Shown: piece by piece, positions 52,589 through 63,065 of the stretch
Layout of the letters: every line of letters begins with the position of its first letter
Numbering within the stretch: position 1 is the first letter of the stretch
Source: an uncultured Gilliamella sp.
GTDB lineage: Bacteria > Pseudomonadota > Gammaproteobacteria > Enterobacterales > Orbaceae
Length of the DNA stretch: 64,000 nucleotides
Reading direction: 5' to 3'
Assembly: GCA_945271295.1 (NCBI GenBank)
Contig: CALYPG010000006.1
Location: forward strand, 1-64,000
The notes under the pieces: model-generated
Seen by the model: only the letters and a program-made list of their open reading frames with translations
What the model was told of the DNA's origin: nothing
Database searches by the model: none
Made by a program: the position numbers and the translations under genes

Positions 52589-53166
52589 AAAAATGTACTC
52601 TCTAAATTAAAGTCACTTTCAACTCAAAATATGAGTAAAGTCGCTGAATTAAAATTTGGCGCACATTATGCCATAATTTTCTTCTTTTTGAGGATTATTC
52701 TTTTATAAACTCCAATCATATTTAGTTAATTGGACAATTCACTATTATTAAAACAGATAAGTTGTGTAAGAGTTATATTTATCTTTACTTAAATCAAAAA
52801 TGTCATTAGCTAATAGTTAACGTGGCATTAGAGTTACTAAACTCCCGTTTAACACTAACCATACATAAAATAAATAAAACCATAAATTATTAAACTAATT
52901 TACTTATCAAAAGTGAAAATGAGAAATTATTGCAATAATATCAAAAAATAGTATATTAAATATACATTACAGATTATCAAGTTGCATTATTCAATACCAA
53001 TAATCTTAATCAATTGGCAAGTAATAACTACTCAAAATGTGCATAAGAATAAAATGTTAACCTCAAATTATTTAGTAAAAAAGGTATATTCTTAATTGAA
53101 ACTAAATTGAACAAATAAATAACAACTTGTTATGGATAATAATTAAACAATGTAAAGGAAAATAAC
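52589..53166. other. 578-base gap between ybiT and the second T6SS island
   Basis: Very AT-rich, with no ORF of coding character and no RNA gene recognised. It must hold the ybiT promoter and that of the vgrG operon, but I cannot fix either. AAGGA lies just before the vgrG ATG. Confidence 0.4.
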
Positions 53167-56007
53167 ATGGCGAACGTATTAAATGACCTCATTAATCAAT
53201 TTAGTGAAGGTTTAATCAATGGATTAATCGGTAAGGTTAGCCATAATCGTTACACTTTAACCATTGATAAACTTAGTTCACCAATTTCGATTTTACGGCT
53301 TGAAACTCAAGAACAGTTAAATCAACCATGGCGTTACACCATTGCTTTTACCAGTTCAGATAAAATGTTATCAATTAATTCTGTGCTCAACCAACAAGCC
53401 ACGTTTTCATTTAATCCTGTTACTGACACATTATTAAACACAGCGATACATTCACTCAGCGATTTACCATCCATCAATAATCCACGCCGGATGTATGGTG
53501 TGATAACCGAGTTTAGTCAATTATCGGTTAATAAAGACGAAGCACTTTATCAGGTAGTATTATCATCGAGACTAGCAAGACTTGCCTTAAACCGTAATAA
53601 TGCAATATTTCAAAATATGAGTGTAGTAAGCGTAGTTGAAGAAGTACTACGTAGTCACGGATTTACTGGTATTGATTATCGCTTAGCATTAAAAGATAGC
53701 TATCCGATACGCGAATTTATTACCCAATGGAACGAAAGTGATTTGGAATTTATTCAGCGTTTACTGGCAGATGTGGGGATATGGTTTCGTTTTGAAAGTC
53801 ATACCCAACATGATTGCGACGTAATGGTATTAAGTGATTATGAGCAAGGTTATCATCAAGCGACTGACATTGATTACAAACTTGAAACAGGAACGCTCGA
53901 CAGTGAAGTAGAAAGTGTTTGGGAGATGGCATTACATAGTCAAATAGTGGAATCATCGGTAAAAGTGCAAGATTATAACTATCGTAAAGCCGATGAAAAT
54001 CTATTGTGCGAAATGAATACTCAACCGACAGATATCACAACATATGGTACAAACTACCGTTACGCGGAGCATTATAAAAGTACCGGTGGTGACAAACAAA
54101 ACAGTAATACCCAAGATAACAATCATGACAATAGTGGTAATATTGAAAGCGGTCAATGGTATGCCCGAATTCGTCATGAACATGCAATTAGCCGACAAAT
54201 TCTTATAACCGGAAAAAGCAATAGCTACACCTTAGCGCCCGGTCAGCATATACGCATTACCGGCAATCCATTACCTGCACTGCAAGAAGGCGTAATAATA
54301 TTAACTATAAATGGGCAAGGAAATCGTACTGATGCCTTTGAACTGAGCTTTACCGCCATTGCTTACCAGGTTTTAAAACCCTATCGCCCGGCTCCAATAG
54401 CGTGGCCCAAAGCCGTAGGTACATTACCTGCTCGAGTGACCAGTCCGGATAACGATATTTACGGTTATATCGATACCCAAGGGCGTTACCGGGTTAAGTT
54501 TAATGTTGACTTAAAAAACTGGAAAAATGGTCAAGAAAGTCTGTGGGTCAGACTGGCTAAGCCGTATGCCGGTCATACCTATGGATTTCACTTCCCACTT
54601 ATTAATAACACTGAAGTAGCCATTGGCTTTATGGATAATAATCCAGATCGCCCCTATATTGCGCATGCCATGCATGACAGTGCTCACCCTGATCATGTAA
54701 CAACGGTAAATAAACATCGCAATGTCATCCGTACGCCAACTAACAATAAGTTACGCATGGACGATAAACGAGGTAAAGAGCATATCAAGCTTGCTACCGA
54801 ATACGGCAAAACGCAACTAAATATTGGTCATTTAGTGGATCAAAACAAAGAACAACGTGGTGAAGGGTTTGAGCTACGAACTGATGAATGGGGAGCTATC
54901 GCTGCTGAAAAAGGTTTATACCTAACCAGCCAGACCGAGCCAAAAGCACAAGGCAAACAACTTGATATGCAAGGTGCGATAACGCAACTTGAAAATGCGC
55001 TATCAATCGCTAAAGCACTGCAAAATGCAGCAAACAGCTCACAAGCACACACCGCTGAGACGGATAGCCAGGCGCAACTTAAAACATCATTAACTCAACT
55101 AGCTGAAAGCGGAATATTAGCTTATGCACAAGAAGGTATTGCCTTAACCAGTCCGGAAGATATTCAGCTATCAACCAGCAATAACGTAACTGTCACTGCT
55201 GAAAACCAAACGGATATCAGTGCTTTAAAAAATATCACCGCATCATCGGCCGAAGCAATAGGTCTGTTTGCCCATAAATCAGGTATGAAAGTATTTACCA
55301 ATCAAGGCGATATAGAAGTGCAAGCGCAAAATGCCAATTTAGCCATGGCGGCCAAACAAGACATTAAAATAGATAGTGTAGAGGGTAAAGTAAGTATAAC
55401 CGCCAGTGAAAACATCACGTTAATTTGTGGTGGTTCATATATTAAAATCAGCAGTGAAGGCATTGAGCTAGGTACCTCCGGAAATATCTATCTAAAATGC
55501 AATGCGTTACAAAAAATGGGGCCAGCATCTTTATTTGCACCAACCATCGAGCTTCCTTTAGGGGCAATTACTCTTTCACAACTTCCTTGTCAACTGAATC
55601 TTAAAATCAGCGATATTCCAGGTAGAAATGGTATTAATTATGCTAATTCAGATTGGCGAATTGTATTAGCCAATTGTTCAGATGATGCGCTAATGACCGA
55701 TGAGGTTATCTCAGAAGGAAAAACAACACCACAAGGTGAATTAGCGATATCACCAGATGACTCGAAAGAATTGATAAAACAATATAATAAACATCCAGGA
55801 TTCCTATGGATAGTGACTAATAATATTGCTTATCAGCTACAATTTACGACTTTAGGAAATGAAGATAGTTTGAAAAAAAATATTAAAGCGGCTCATGCGA
55901 TGGGATATAACACCAAAATGTTAAAAGAGCAAAAAAGATTCTTAAATGCAGTTGAAAGTAACTCACAAATCAACAAGAATCAATTAATTAACTCAATAAA
56001 AAAGTAA
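53167..56007 (+). CDS. vgrG: VgrG (T6SS spike) with C-terminal extension
   Basis: A 946-residue TssI protein. Residues ~25-400 are the gp27-like base, with an unusual Asn/Gln-rich insert (~residue 310-325). A gp5-like OB region follows (RYRVKFNVDLKNWK, LWVRLAKPYAG), then the DUF2345 beta-helix (~540-780) ending QKMGP. The last ~160 residues look like a transthyretin-type or effector-docking domain (LKISDIPGRNG ... NSDWRIVLANC) plus a helical tail. The phospholipase gene begins 10 bases later, so this spike should carry it. AAGGA precedes the ATG. Confidence 0.93.
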   Translation: MANVLNDLINQFSEGLINGLIGKVSHNRYTLTIDKLSSPISILRLETQEQLNQPWRYTIAFTSSDKMLSINSVLNQQATFSFNPVTDTLLNTAIHSLSDLPSINNPRRMYGVITEFSQLSVNKDEALYQVVLSSRLARLALNRNNAIFQNMSVVSVVEEVLRSHGFTGIDYRLALKDSYPIREFITQWNESDLEFIQRLLADVGIWFRFESHTQHDCDVMVLSDYEQGYHQATDIDYKLETGTLDSEVESVWEMALHSQIVESSVKVQDYNYRKADENLLCEMNTQPTDITTYGTNYRYAEHYKSTGGDKQNSNTQDNNHDNSGNIESGQWYARIRHEHAISRQILITGKSNSYTLAPGQHIRITGNPLPALQEGVIILTINGQGNRTDAFELSFTAIAYQVLKPYRPAPIAWPKAVGTLPARVTSPDNDIYGYIDTQGRYRVKFNVDLKNWKNGQESLWVRLAKPYAGHTYGFHFPLINNTEVAIGFMDNNPDRPYIAHAMHDSAHPDHVTTVNKHRNVIRTPTNNKLRMDDKRGKEHIKLATEYGKTQLNIGHLVDQNKEQRGEGFELRTDEWGAIAAEKGLYLTSQTEPKAQGKQLDMQGAITQLENALSIAKALQNAANSSQAHTAETDSQAQLKTSLTQLAESGILAYAQEGIALTSPEDIQLSTSNNVTVTAENQTDISALKNITASSAEAIGLFAHKSGMKVFTNQGDIEVQAQNANLAMAAKQDIKIDSVEGKVSITASENITLICGGSYIKISSEGIELGTSGNIYLKCNALQKMGPASLFAPTIELPLGAITLSQLPCQLNLKISDIPGRNGINYANSDWRIVLANCSDDALMTDEVISEGKTTPQGELAISPDDSKELIKQYNKHPGFLWIVTNNIAYQLQFTTLGNEDSLKKNIKAAHAMGYNTKMLKEQKRFLNAVESNSQINKNQLINSIKK

Positions 56008-56017
56008 TGGTATACCA

Positions 56018-58552
56018 ATGACGGAACATAATAAAACATACGTTTTACTTGATAAAAATAATAAAGAAGACTACACCTCGACTGTCACCGATGATATTTG
56101 GCTATATGATATAAATGAACAAAATATTAGGAATAATTTTGCCGAACCAACACATAAAAATAGTGTTAAAGGATATGTACAATCCTATGAATACTTTCAG
56201 GATTTGATTACTGAAATTAGAAGTGCCGAAAAAGAAATCTACATAACTGGATGGCAAGTCAATTGGGATGCAAAGCTAACACCTGATTTACGCTTAATAG
56301 ATGTACTACTTGAAGTGGTACAAAAGAATAAAAATTTACAAATTTTTATTTTGCCCTGGAGACATCAATACCCAATGAATACAGGCGATCATGAAACCAT
56401 GATTGTATTAAGAAATTATATTAATGAATATATAGGACGCGAAGCAATAGCGGTAAGATCTCATCAATCTTTAAATGATGAATCTTCTCCTGTAACCACA
56501 AGGTTTTACTCTCATCATCAAAAAAGTATTATTATCGATAAGAAAATAGCGTTTGTTGGAGGGATTGATTTAGCCTATGGTCGCTATAGTCATGGTTATG
56601 ATTTGGATCCTAAAGCTGATAATCGGCAAGTACTGAATCGATATAATCCATGTGTAGTATTAATGGGAGATGCGAAAAAAAAATTATCCCTCACTTTTGA
56701 CCCGACGGATCGATCGTTTTCATCACTAAAATTGTACAAACATTTACAGGATCAGGTATTTATCAAAAAATTAGCTCAACCAACTAAAGTGACATTAGCC
56801 GATAATCAACCTATCATGCCATGGCAAGATATTCATGTCAAAATTGAAGGTAAAGCAGTATTTGATTTAGCCATCAATTTTATTTTGCGTTGGAATCAAG
56901 CTGAGAACAAAAATGAACATTCTAAAAATGTAACTTATAACAACCGTTCACAAAATTGGCCTCCAACAAATCAAGATGTAAATTTCCCTCCTGAAAATGT
57001 ATCTGATGAATGTCTTCACCGTAAGATTCCCTTACCGACTCAAGAAAATTATGATGACATAAGCGATACAGGTAATATCAGCGTCCAAATCTTAAGAAGT
57101 GCATCAAAATCTATGCGAGTTAATGAGGCACAGGTAGTACTACATGATGCTGTCAATGATATACTTTCAGGTAAAGAGGGAGTAAAGAACCGCCCTCCAA
57201 ATGTTGAAAATAACGTAAAATTTACAAACCAACCTCAAAGTGATATTTATCAAGTAATGCTTAAATTAATCAAAAAAGCCAAACGTTATATTTATATAGA
57301 GAATCAATTTTTTATCTCTGATTATGGTCAACCTTTTGCGGGTTTATCTAAGCTATCCAAACCAGCTGAGACTGAAAATGGATTAACCCCCTTTTTAACA
57401 AGATTGCTATCTTTCAGTGGAGATGAGTTACCGGAAAATCAAATTGTACAAGCATTGAGTGATAAGATAGCTAATGTAATCTTTGCTTATCAACCGCAAC
57501 CTTTTCATATTTATATTACCATACCTGTACATCCGGAAGGTATGTTAAGTGAAGGTGCAATTATCACTCAGACTCATCACACCAGGCAAACTATTTCTTT
57601 TGGGACAGATAGTTTGCTCAACCGTATTCGTAAACATTTATGGGTTTATCAACAACTTAACAATGATAAAGTACCACGTAAACAATGGAATAAACTGCGC
57701 CCAACCTATTATGATAAGATGGGTGATGAATACAAAACCGTCCCGTTAGAAGAGTGTGCTAAATATGTTACTTTGCTTAATTTACGTAGTTGGACGCAGT
57801 TAGGCGATCGTAGCGTAACCGAACAAATTTATGTACATAGTAAATTAACCATTGTTGACGATCTATATGTATTGGTGGGCAGTGCCAATATTAATGATCG
57901 TAGTTTGTTGGGTGATCGGGATTCTGAATTGGCAGCATTAATTGTCGATAATGATGCCCAAACAATACAATGCCCGGAACGTGGTATTGAGATACCGGTT
58001 AGAAAGTTTGCTTATCAATTACGTAAAAAAATCTGCCAAGGTTTGTATGGTGAGGGGTTAGAACAAGCAATTAAAGTACCTGAACTAGCCAGTAGCGTTA
58101 AAGCCATTCAATCTAGAGCTAAAGCTAATACTGATATTTTTGAATCGGTTTTTCCATTTATACCGAGGAATTATTTTAAAGAAAAAGTTGGCATGGATGT
58201 TACGGTTGAATTTGCTTCAATTTGGCCGGCTTTAGATTATAAAAAATTAGAAAAACGTAATAGTGAAAAATGGCAAGAGATTAAAGCTAGAACCGAAAAA
58301 AACAAGGGACAATATCCAAAATACGAATCGGTCCCTATTGATGACATAGAAGAGTTAGCTAAAGATAACATGGCATATTATTATTTTAAACACGAATTAT
58401 TAATGCCTTTTAATACTGTTTTTTGGCAAAATTATACTATTAATCAACCTTCCGAATTACAAAAAGTCAAAGGGTATATTACATTGGTACCTATCCATTG
58501 GACCGAAGGTGAAAATAATGCCATTCCTTATCATATAAGGTTAGTGACTTAA
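56018..58552 (+). CDS. T6SS phospholipase D effector (Tle5 type)
   Basis: An 844-residue phospholipase D superfamily protein with two HKD motifs: H167-Q-K169...D174 in SHHQKSIIIDKK and H607-S-K609...D614 in VHSKLTIVDDLY, the second followed by GSANINDRS. It has no signal peptide, as expected for a toxin delivered by T6SS into the periplasm of a neighbour, where it would cut membrane phospholipid head groups. Position between its VgrG and a set of periplasmic immunity genes supports the Tle5 role. Length is usual for PLD effectors of this family. Confidence 0.88.
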   Translation: MTEHNKTYVLLDKNNKEDYTSTVTDDIWLYDINEQNIRNNFAEPTHKNSVKGYVQSYEYFQDLITEIRSAEKEIYITGWQVNWDAKLTPDLRLIDVLLEVVQKNKNLQIFILPWRHQYPMNTGDHETMIVLRNYINEYIGREAIAVRSHQSLNDESSPVTTRFYSHHQKSIIIDKKIAFVGGIDLAYGRYSHGYDLDPKADNRQVLNRYNPCVVLMGDAKKKLSLTFDPTDRSFSSLKLYKHLQDQVFIKKLAQPTKVTLADNQPIMPWQDIHVKIEGKAVFDLAINFILRWNQAENKNEHSKNVTYNNRSQNWPPTNQDVNFPPENVSDECLHRKIPLPTQENYDDISDTGNISVQILRSASKSMRVNEAQVVLHDAVNDILSGKEGVKNRPPNVENNVKFTNQPQSDIYQVMLKLIKKAKRYIYIENQFFISDYGQPFAGLSKLSKPAETENGLTPFLTRLLSFSGDELPENQIVQALSDKIANVIFAYQPQPFHIYITIPVHPEGMLSEGAIITQTHHTRQTISFGTDSLLNRIRKHLWVYQQLNNDKVPRKQWNKLRPTYYDKMGDEYKTVPLEECAKYVTLLNLRSWTQLGDRSVTEQIYVHSKLTIVDDLYVLVGSANINDRSLLGDRDSELAALIVDNDAQTIQCPERGIEIPVRKFAYQLRKKICQGLYGEGLEQAIKVPELASSVKAIQSRAKANTDIFESVFPFIPRNYFKEKVGMDVTVEFASIWPALDYKKLEKRNSEKWQEIKARTEKNKGQYPKYESVPIDDIEELAKDNMAYYYFKHELLMPFNTVFWQNYTINQPSELQKVKGYITLVPIHWTEGENNAIPYHIRLVT

Positions 58553-58563
58553 GGAAAAATATT

Positions 58564-59622
58564 ATGAAAAGAGTGATATTATTAACCGCTTTGCTCGGTA
58601 GTTGTTTTGCCTCTCAAGCGGTTGAATTGAACTATAAAACCGAGTGTATAGGCTCTTATACTGTAAATTTACCGGATAACCTTGAAATTGCACTTTACCC
58701 GACAGCTCAATATCTACAGCCAAAATCTAAATATTCTGTCTATTTTGCAGATGGTAAATGGGCTATTTTATCTGGATTTAACTATAATGATAATAAATTG
58801 TCTATTACAGCAGATTGGGATAATAATGAATTAATTAATGCTAAAAAACAACTAATTGATTCTAGTAAAAAAGTTAAAATTGATAATCCTGATGAGTCAG
58901 TCGAATTATGGGAAAAAACCAATGGCTTTGGCTTCTATGCTAAAAGCGGATCTTTTGTAAATTTTATTGAGAAGAATAAAATATATACATTTTTTACTTC
59001 TAGCCATTATCAAGGTGAAGAAAGGAATTTTGACTTTTATAAACAAAATGCTGAAGCGATTATTAATGGATTTTCTACCCGTGAACTGTTTGAAGTGCCA
59101 CAAACGGCCGGTAAGTGTATTCCCTATGGTTTTGTCGCCGGTAATGATTCAACTACACCGCTCAATCTTACCGTATCTTTTCGTTTAAATGATCATCCTG
59201 ATATTGTGATTTCGTTCTCAGAAAATACCCGTTAATTTACTAATTCGTTTAGTTTTAAGGCGAAAGATGAAATAAACCTTTTTTGGAACGATAATTATGA
59301 TATCAACAATAATAATATCAAAGACATCAAATTATTGGGTTTCCCAACAAAATATAGAGATATAGAAATGGATGGACGAAACGGAACCGCCGGATTTGTT
59401 GAGATACGTTATAAAGATAAATCGCCTTCGGATTATGGTTATTACGGTGTGGTCTCCTATTATTCAAGAAATGACAAAAGTCAGGTCAATCATCCATGGT
59501 TACTGTTAACGGTAATTGGTAAACGTGATGAAGCGAAAGGGCATACGCCACTCAGTAAAGATGAGATTTATCAACTCGCCAAAACCATTGAAGCTTCAAT
59601 AAAACGCCGACCAACCGAATAG
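58564..59622 (+). CDS. Tli4-like periplasmic immunity protein, copy 1, with in-frame TAA at 59233
   Basis: Starts at ATG 58564, 11 bases after the effector stop. A signal peptide (LLTALLGSCFASQA) is followed by an N-terminal domain of ~200 residues that ends at TAA 59233-59235 after ENTR. The same frame continues for another 128 codons to TAG 59620, encoding the C-terminal domain that is joined in copy 4. The C-terminal block (KYRDIEMDGRNG, then ASIKRRP) resembles the Tli4 C-terminal domain. The first half alone is 223 residues. Whether the stop is read through, the halves are made separately, or the gene is broken is the open question. Confidence 0.6.
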
Positions 59623-59688
59623 TGCTTCAAACATCCAAAAATAACAGACAAAGCGATAGTTTAGGTAAAAAGGGAAAAGGGTAACAGT

Positions 59689-60750
59689 ATGATAAGGAGA
59701 GTGATATTATTAACCACTTTGCTCGGTAGTTGTTTTGCGGCTCAAGCGGTTGAATTGAACTATAAAACCGAGTGTATAGGTTCTTATACTGTAAATTTAC
59801 CAGATAATCTTGAAGTTGCGCTTTACCCTACAGCTCAATATCTACAACCAAAATCTGAATATCCTGTCTATTTTGCTGATGGTAAATGGGCTATTTTATC
59901 TGCTTTTAATTATAATCGAAATGATTTAAGCATTACAGCAAATTGGGATAATAACGAATTAATTGATGCAAAAAAACAACTAATTGATTCTAGTAAAAAA
60001 GTTAAAATTGATAATCCTGATGAGTCAGTAGAATTGTGGGAAAAACCCAATAGCTTTGGCTTCTTTGCAAAAAGCGGATCTTTTGTAACTTTTGTTGAAG
60101 GGAAAAAAATATACTCATTTTTTTCATCTAAACGTTACCAAGGTGAAGAAAGGGATTTTGACTTTTATAAACAAAATACCGAGGCGATAATTAATGGATT
60201 TTCTACCCGAGAACTCTTTGAAGTACCACAAACGGCCGGTAAGTGTATTCCATATGGTTTTGTTGCCGGTAATGATCCAACTACACCGCTCAATCTTACC
60301 GTATCTTTTCGTTTAAATGATCATCCTGATATTGTGATTTCGTTCTCAGAAAATACCCGTTAATTTACTAATTCGTTTAGTTTTAAGGCGAAAGATGAAA
60401 TAAACCTTTTTTGGAACGATAATTATGATATCAACAATAATAATATCAAAGACATCAAATTATTGGGTTTCCCAACAAAATATAGAGATATAGAAATGGA
60501 TGGACGAAACGGAACTGCCGGATTTGTCGAGATACGATATAAAGATAAATCGCCTTCGGATTATGGTTATTATGGCGTGGTCTCCTATTATTCAAGAAAT
60601 GATAAAAGTCAGGTCAATCATCCATGGTTACTGTTAACGGTAATTGGTAAACGCGACGAAGCGAAAGGGCATACGCCACTCAGTAAAGATGAAATTTATC
60701 AACTTGCCAAAACCATTGAAGCCTCAATAAAACGCCGACCAACAGAATAG
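59689..60750 (+). CDS. Tli4-like immunity protein, copy 2, with in-frame TAA at 60361
   Basis: 224 codons to the stop after ENTR, then the same frame to TAG 60748-60750. Signal peptide LLTTLLGSCFAAQA. The N-terminal domain is the closest to copy 1 (shared KKVKIDNPDESVELWEK), with changes in the centre. The last 95 residues are identical to those of copies 1 and 3 although the DNA differs from copy 1 at about a dozen third-codon positions. Same reservations about translation of the second half. Confidence 0.6.
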
Positions 60751-60814
60751 AGCTTCAATCGCAAAAATAACAGGCAAAGCGTGGTTTAAGTAAAAGAGGG
60801 GGAAGTAAAACAGT

Positions 60815-61876
60815 ATGATAAGGAGAGTGATATTATTAACCGCTTTACTCGGTAGTTGTTTTGCTACTCAAGCGGTTGAATTGAACTATAAAACCGAATG
60901 TATAGGCTCTTATACTGTGGATTTACCAGATAATCTTGAAGTTGCGCTATATCCTACTAAACAGTATTTAGAACCAAAACCTGAATATCCTATCTATTTT
61001 GCCGATGGTAAATGGGCTATCTTATCTACTTTTAATTATAATCGAAATAAATTATCTATTACTGCAAATTGGGATCATAACAATTTAATCGAAGCAAAAA
61101 AACAAATGATTGAATCCAATCAGAGTGTTAAAGTTGATTATCCTGATGATTTAGTTGAATTGTGGAACAAAAAAAATGGTTTTGGTTTTTATGCAAGTGG
61201 TGGATCTCATGTAACTTTTGTTGAAGAAAATAGGGTATATTCATTCTTTTCATCTAAACATTACCAAGGAAAAGAAAGGGATTTTGACTTTTATAAACAA
61301 AATACCGAGGCGATAATTAATGGATTTTCTACCCGAGAACTCTTTGAAGTACCACAAACGGCCGGTAAGTGTATTCCATATGGTTTTGTTGCCGGTAATG
61401 ATCCAACTACACCGCTCAATCTTACCGTATCTTTTCGTTTAAATGATCATCCTGATATTGTGATTTCGTTCTCAGAAAATACCCGTTAATTTACTAATTC
61501 GTTTAGTTTTAAGGCGAAAGATGAAATAAACCTTTTTTGGAACGATAATTATGATATCAACAATAATAATATCAAAGACATCAAATTATTGGGTTTCCCA
61601 ACAAAATATAGAGATATAGAAATGGATGGACGAAACGGAACCGCCGGATTTGTTGAGATACGTTATAAAGATAAATCGCCTTCGGATTATGGTTATTACG
61701 GTGTGGTCTCCTATTATTCAAGAAATGACAAAAGTCAGGTCAATCATCCATGGTTACTGTTAACGGTAATTGGTAAACGTGACGAAGCGAAAGGGCATAC
61801 TCCACTAAGTAAAGATGAAATTTATCAACTGGCCAAAACCATTGAAGCCTCAATAAAACGCCGACCAACAGAATAG
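60815..61876 (+). CDS. Tli4-like immunity protein, copy 3, with in-frame TAA at 61487
   Basis: 224 codons to the shared stop, then the same frame to TAG 61874. Signal peptide LLTALLGSCFATQA. The centre differs from copies 1 and 2 (YPTKQYLEPKPEYP, VKVDYPDDLVELWNKKNG, YASGGSHVTF), whereas the segment from DFYKQNTEAIINGFS on is identical in amino acids to copy 2. The C-terminal 95 residues equal those of copies 1 and 2. Confidence 0.6.
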
Positions 61877-61942
61877 TGCTTCAAATATCCAAAAATAACA
61901 GACAAAGCGATAATTTAGGTTAAGGGGGAAAAGGGAAACAGT

Positions 61943-63001
61943 ATGATAAGGAGAGTTATATTATTAACTACTTTACTCGGTAGTTGTTTTGCCATTCAAG
62001 CGGTTGAATTGAACTATAAAACCGAGTGTATAGGCTCTTATACTGTAAATTTACCAGATAATCTTGAAGTTGCGCTTTATCCGACTAAACAGTATTTAGA
62101 ACCCAAATCACATTATCCAGTCTATTTTGCTGATGGTAAATGGGCTATTTTATCTGCTTTTAATTATAATCGAAATAATTTAAGCATTACAGCAAATTGG
62201 AATGCTGATGAATTAACCAATGCAAAAAAACAATTAACTAATTCCTTTTTAAGTATTAAAAATAATAATCCAGATCATTTATTTGAACCGTGGGAAAAAG
62301 AAGACAGCTTTGGTTATTTTGAAAAAGGTGCATCTCGAGTAATTTTTATTAAAGAAAATAGAATTTATTCTTTTCGAAGTTCTAATTATTATGACGGAGA
62401 TAAAAAAGGTTTTGATTTTTATAAGCAAAATGCTGAAGCAATTATTAATGGATTTTCTACCCGAGAACTTTTTGAAGTGCCACAAACAGCCGGTAAGTGT
62501 ATTCCATATGGCTTTGTCGCCGGTAATGATCCAACTATTCCGCTCAATCTTACCGTATCTTTCCGTTTAAATGATCATCCTGATATTGTGATTTCGTTTA
62601 CTGAAAATACAAATATTTTTACCAATTCATTAAGGGTTGGCGCCGAAGACGAGATACGTCATTTTTGGGGTTACAATTATGATAATGGTAATAGAAATAT
62701 CAAGGATATTAAATTACAAGAAAAACCTAAATATAAAGATATAGAAATGGATGGACGAAAAGGAGTGTCAGGATTTGTTGAGATACGTTATAAAGATGCA
62801 TCGCCTTCGGATTATGGTTATTATGGTGTAGTTGACTATGATTCAATAAACAAGAAAAGCCCAAATAAGCATCCATGGTTACAGTTAATGGTAATTGGTA
62901 AACGCAACGAAGCGAAAGGGCATACGCCACTAAGTAAAGATGAAATTTATCGACTGGCTAAAACCATTGAAGCCTCAATAAAACGCCGACCAACAGAATA
63001 G
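61943..63001 (+). CDS. Tli4-like periplasmic immunity protein, copy 4, intact two-domain form
   Basis: A 352-residue uninterrupted protein: signal peptide (LLTTLLGSCFAIQA; possible lipobox LGSC), N-terminal domain to about 222, C-terminal domain to 352 ending ASIKRRPTE. At the position of the stop in other copies it has ATT in ENTNIFTNS. Its C-terminal domain is diverged (KYKDIEMDGRKGVSGF, DASPSDYGYYGVVDYDS). This copy shows the ancestral fused design and should protect against the adjacent phospholipase or a relative, in the periplasm. Confidence 0.72.
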   Translation: MIRRVILLTTLLGSCFAIQAVELNYKTECIGSYTVNLPDNLEVALYPTKQYLEPKSHYPVYFADGKWAILSAFNYNRNNLSITANWNADELTNAKKQLTNSFLSIKNNNPDHLFEPWEKEDSFGYFEKGASRVIFIKENRIYSFRSSNYYDGDKKGFDFYKQNAEAIINGFSTRELFEVPQTAGKCIPYGFVAGNDPTIPLNLTVSFRLNDHPDIVISFTENTNIFTNSLRVGAEDEIRHFWGYNYDNGNRNIKDIKLQEKPKYKDIEMDGRKGVSGFVEIRYKDASPSDYGYYGVVDYDSINKKSPNKHPWLQLMVIGKRNEAKGHTPLSKDEIYRLAKTIEASIKRRPTE

Positions 63002-63065
63002 AGCTTCAATCGCAAAAATAACAGGCAAAGCGTGGTTTAAGTAAAAGAGGGGGAAGGAAAACAGT

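Noticed and set aside
59335..59622. Separate gene for the C-terminal Tli4-like domain starting at TTG 59335
   Set aside because: No ribosome site precedes this TTG, and conserved coding text extends upstream to the TAA; handled as the continuation of the upstream gene.
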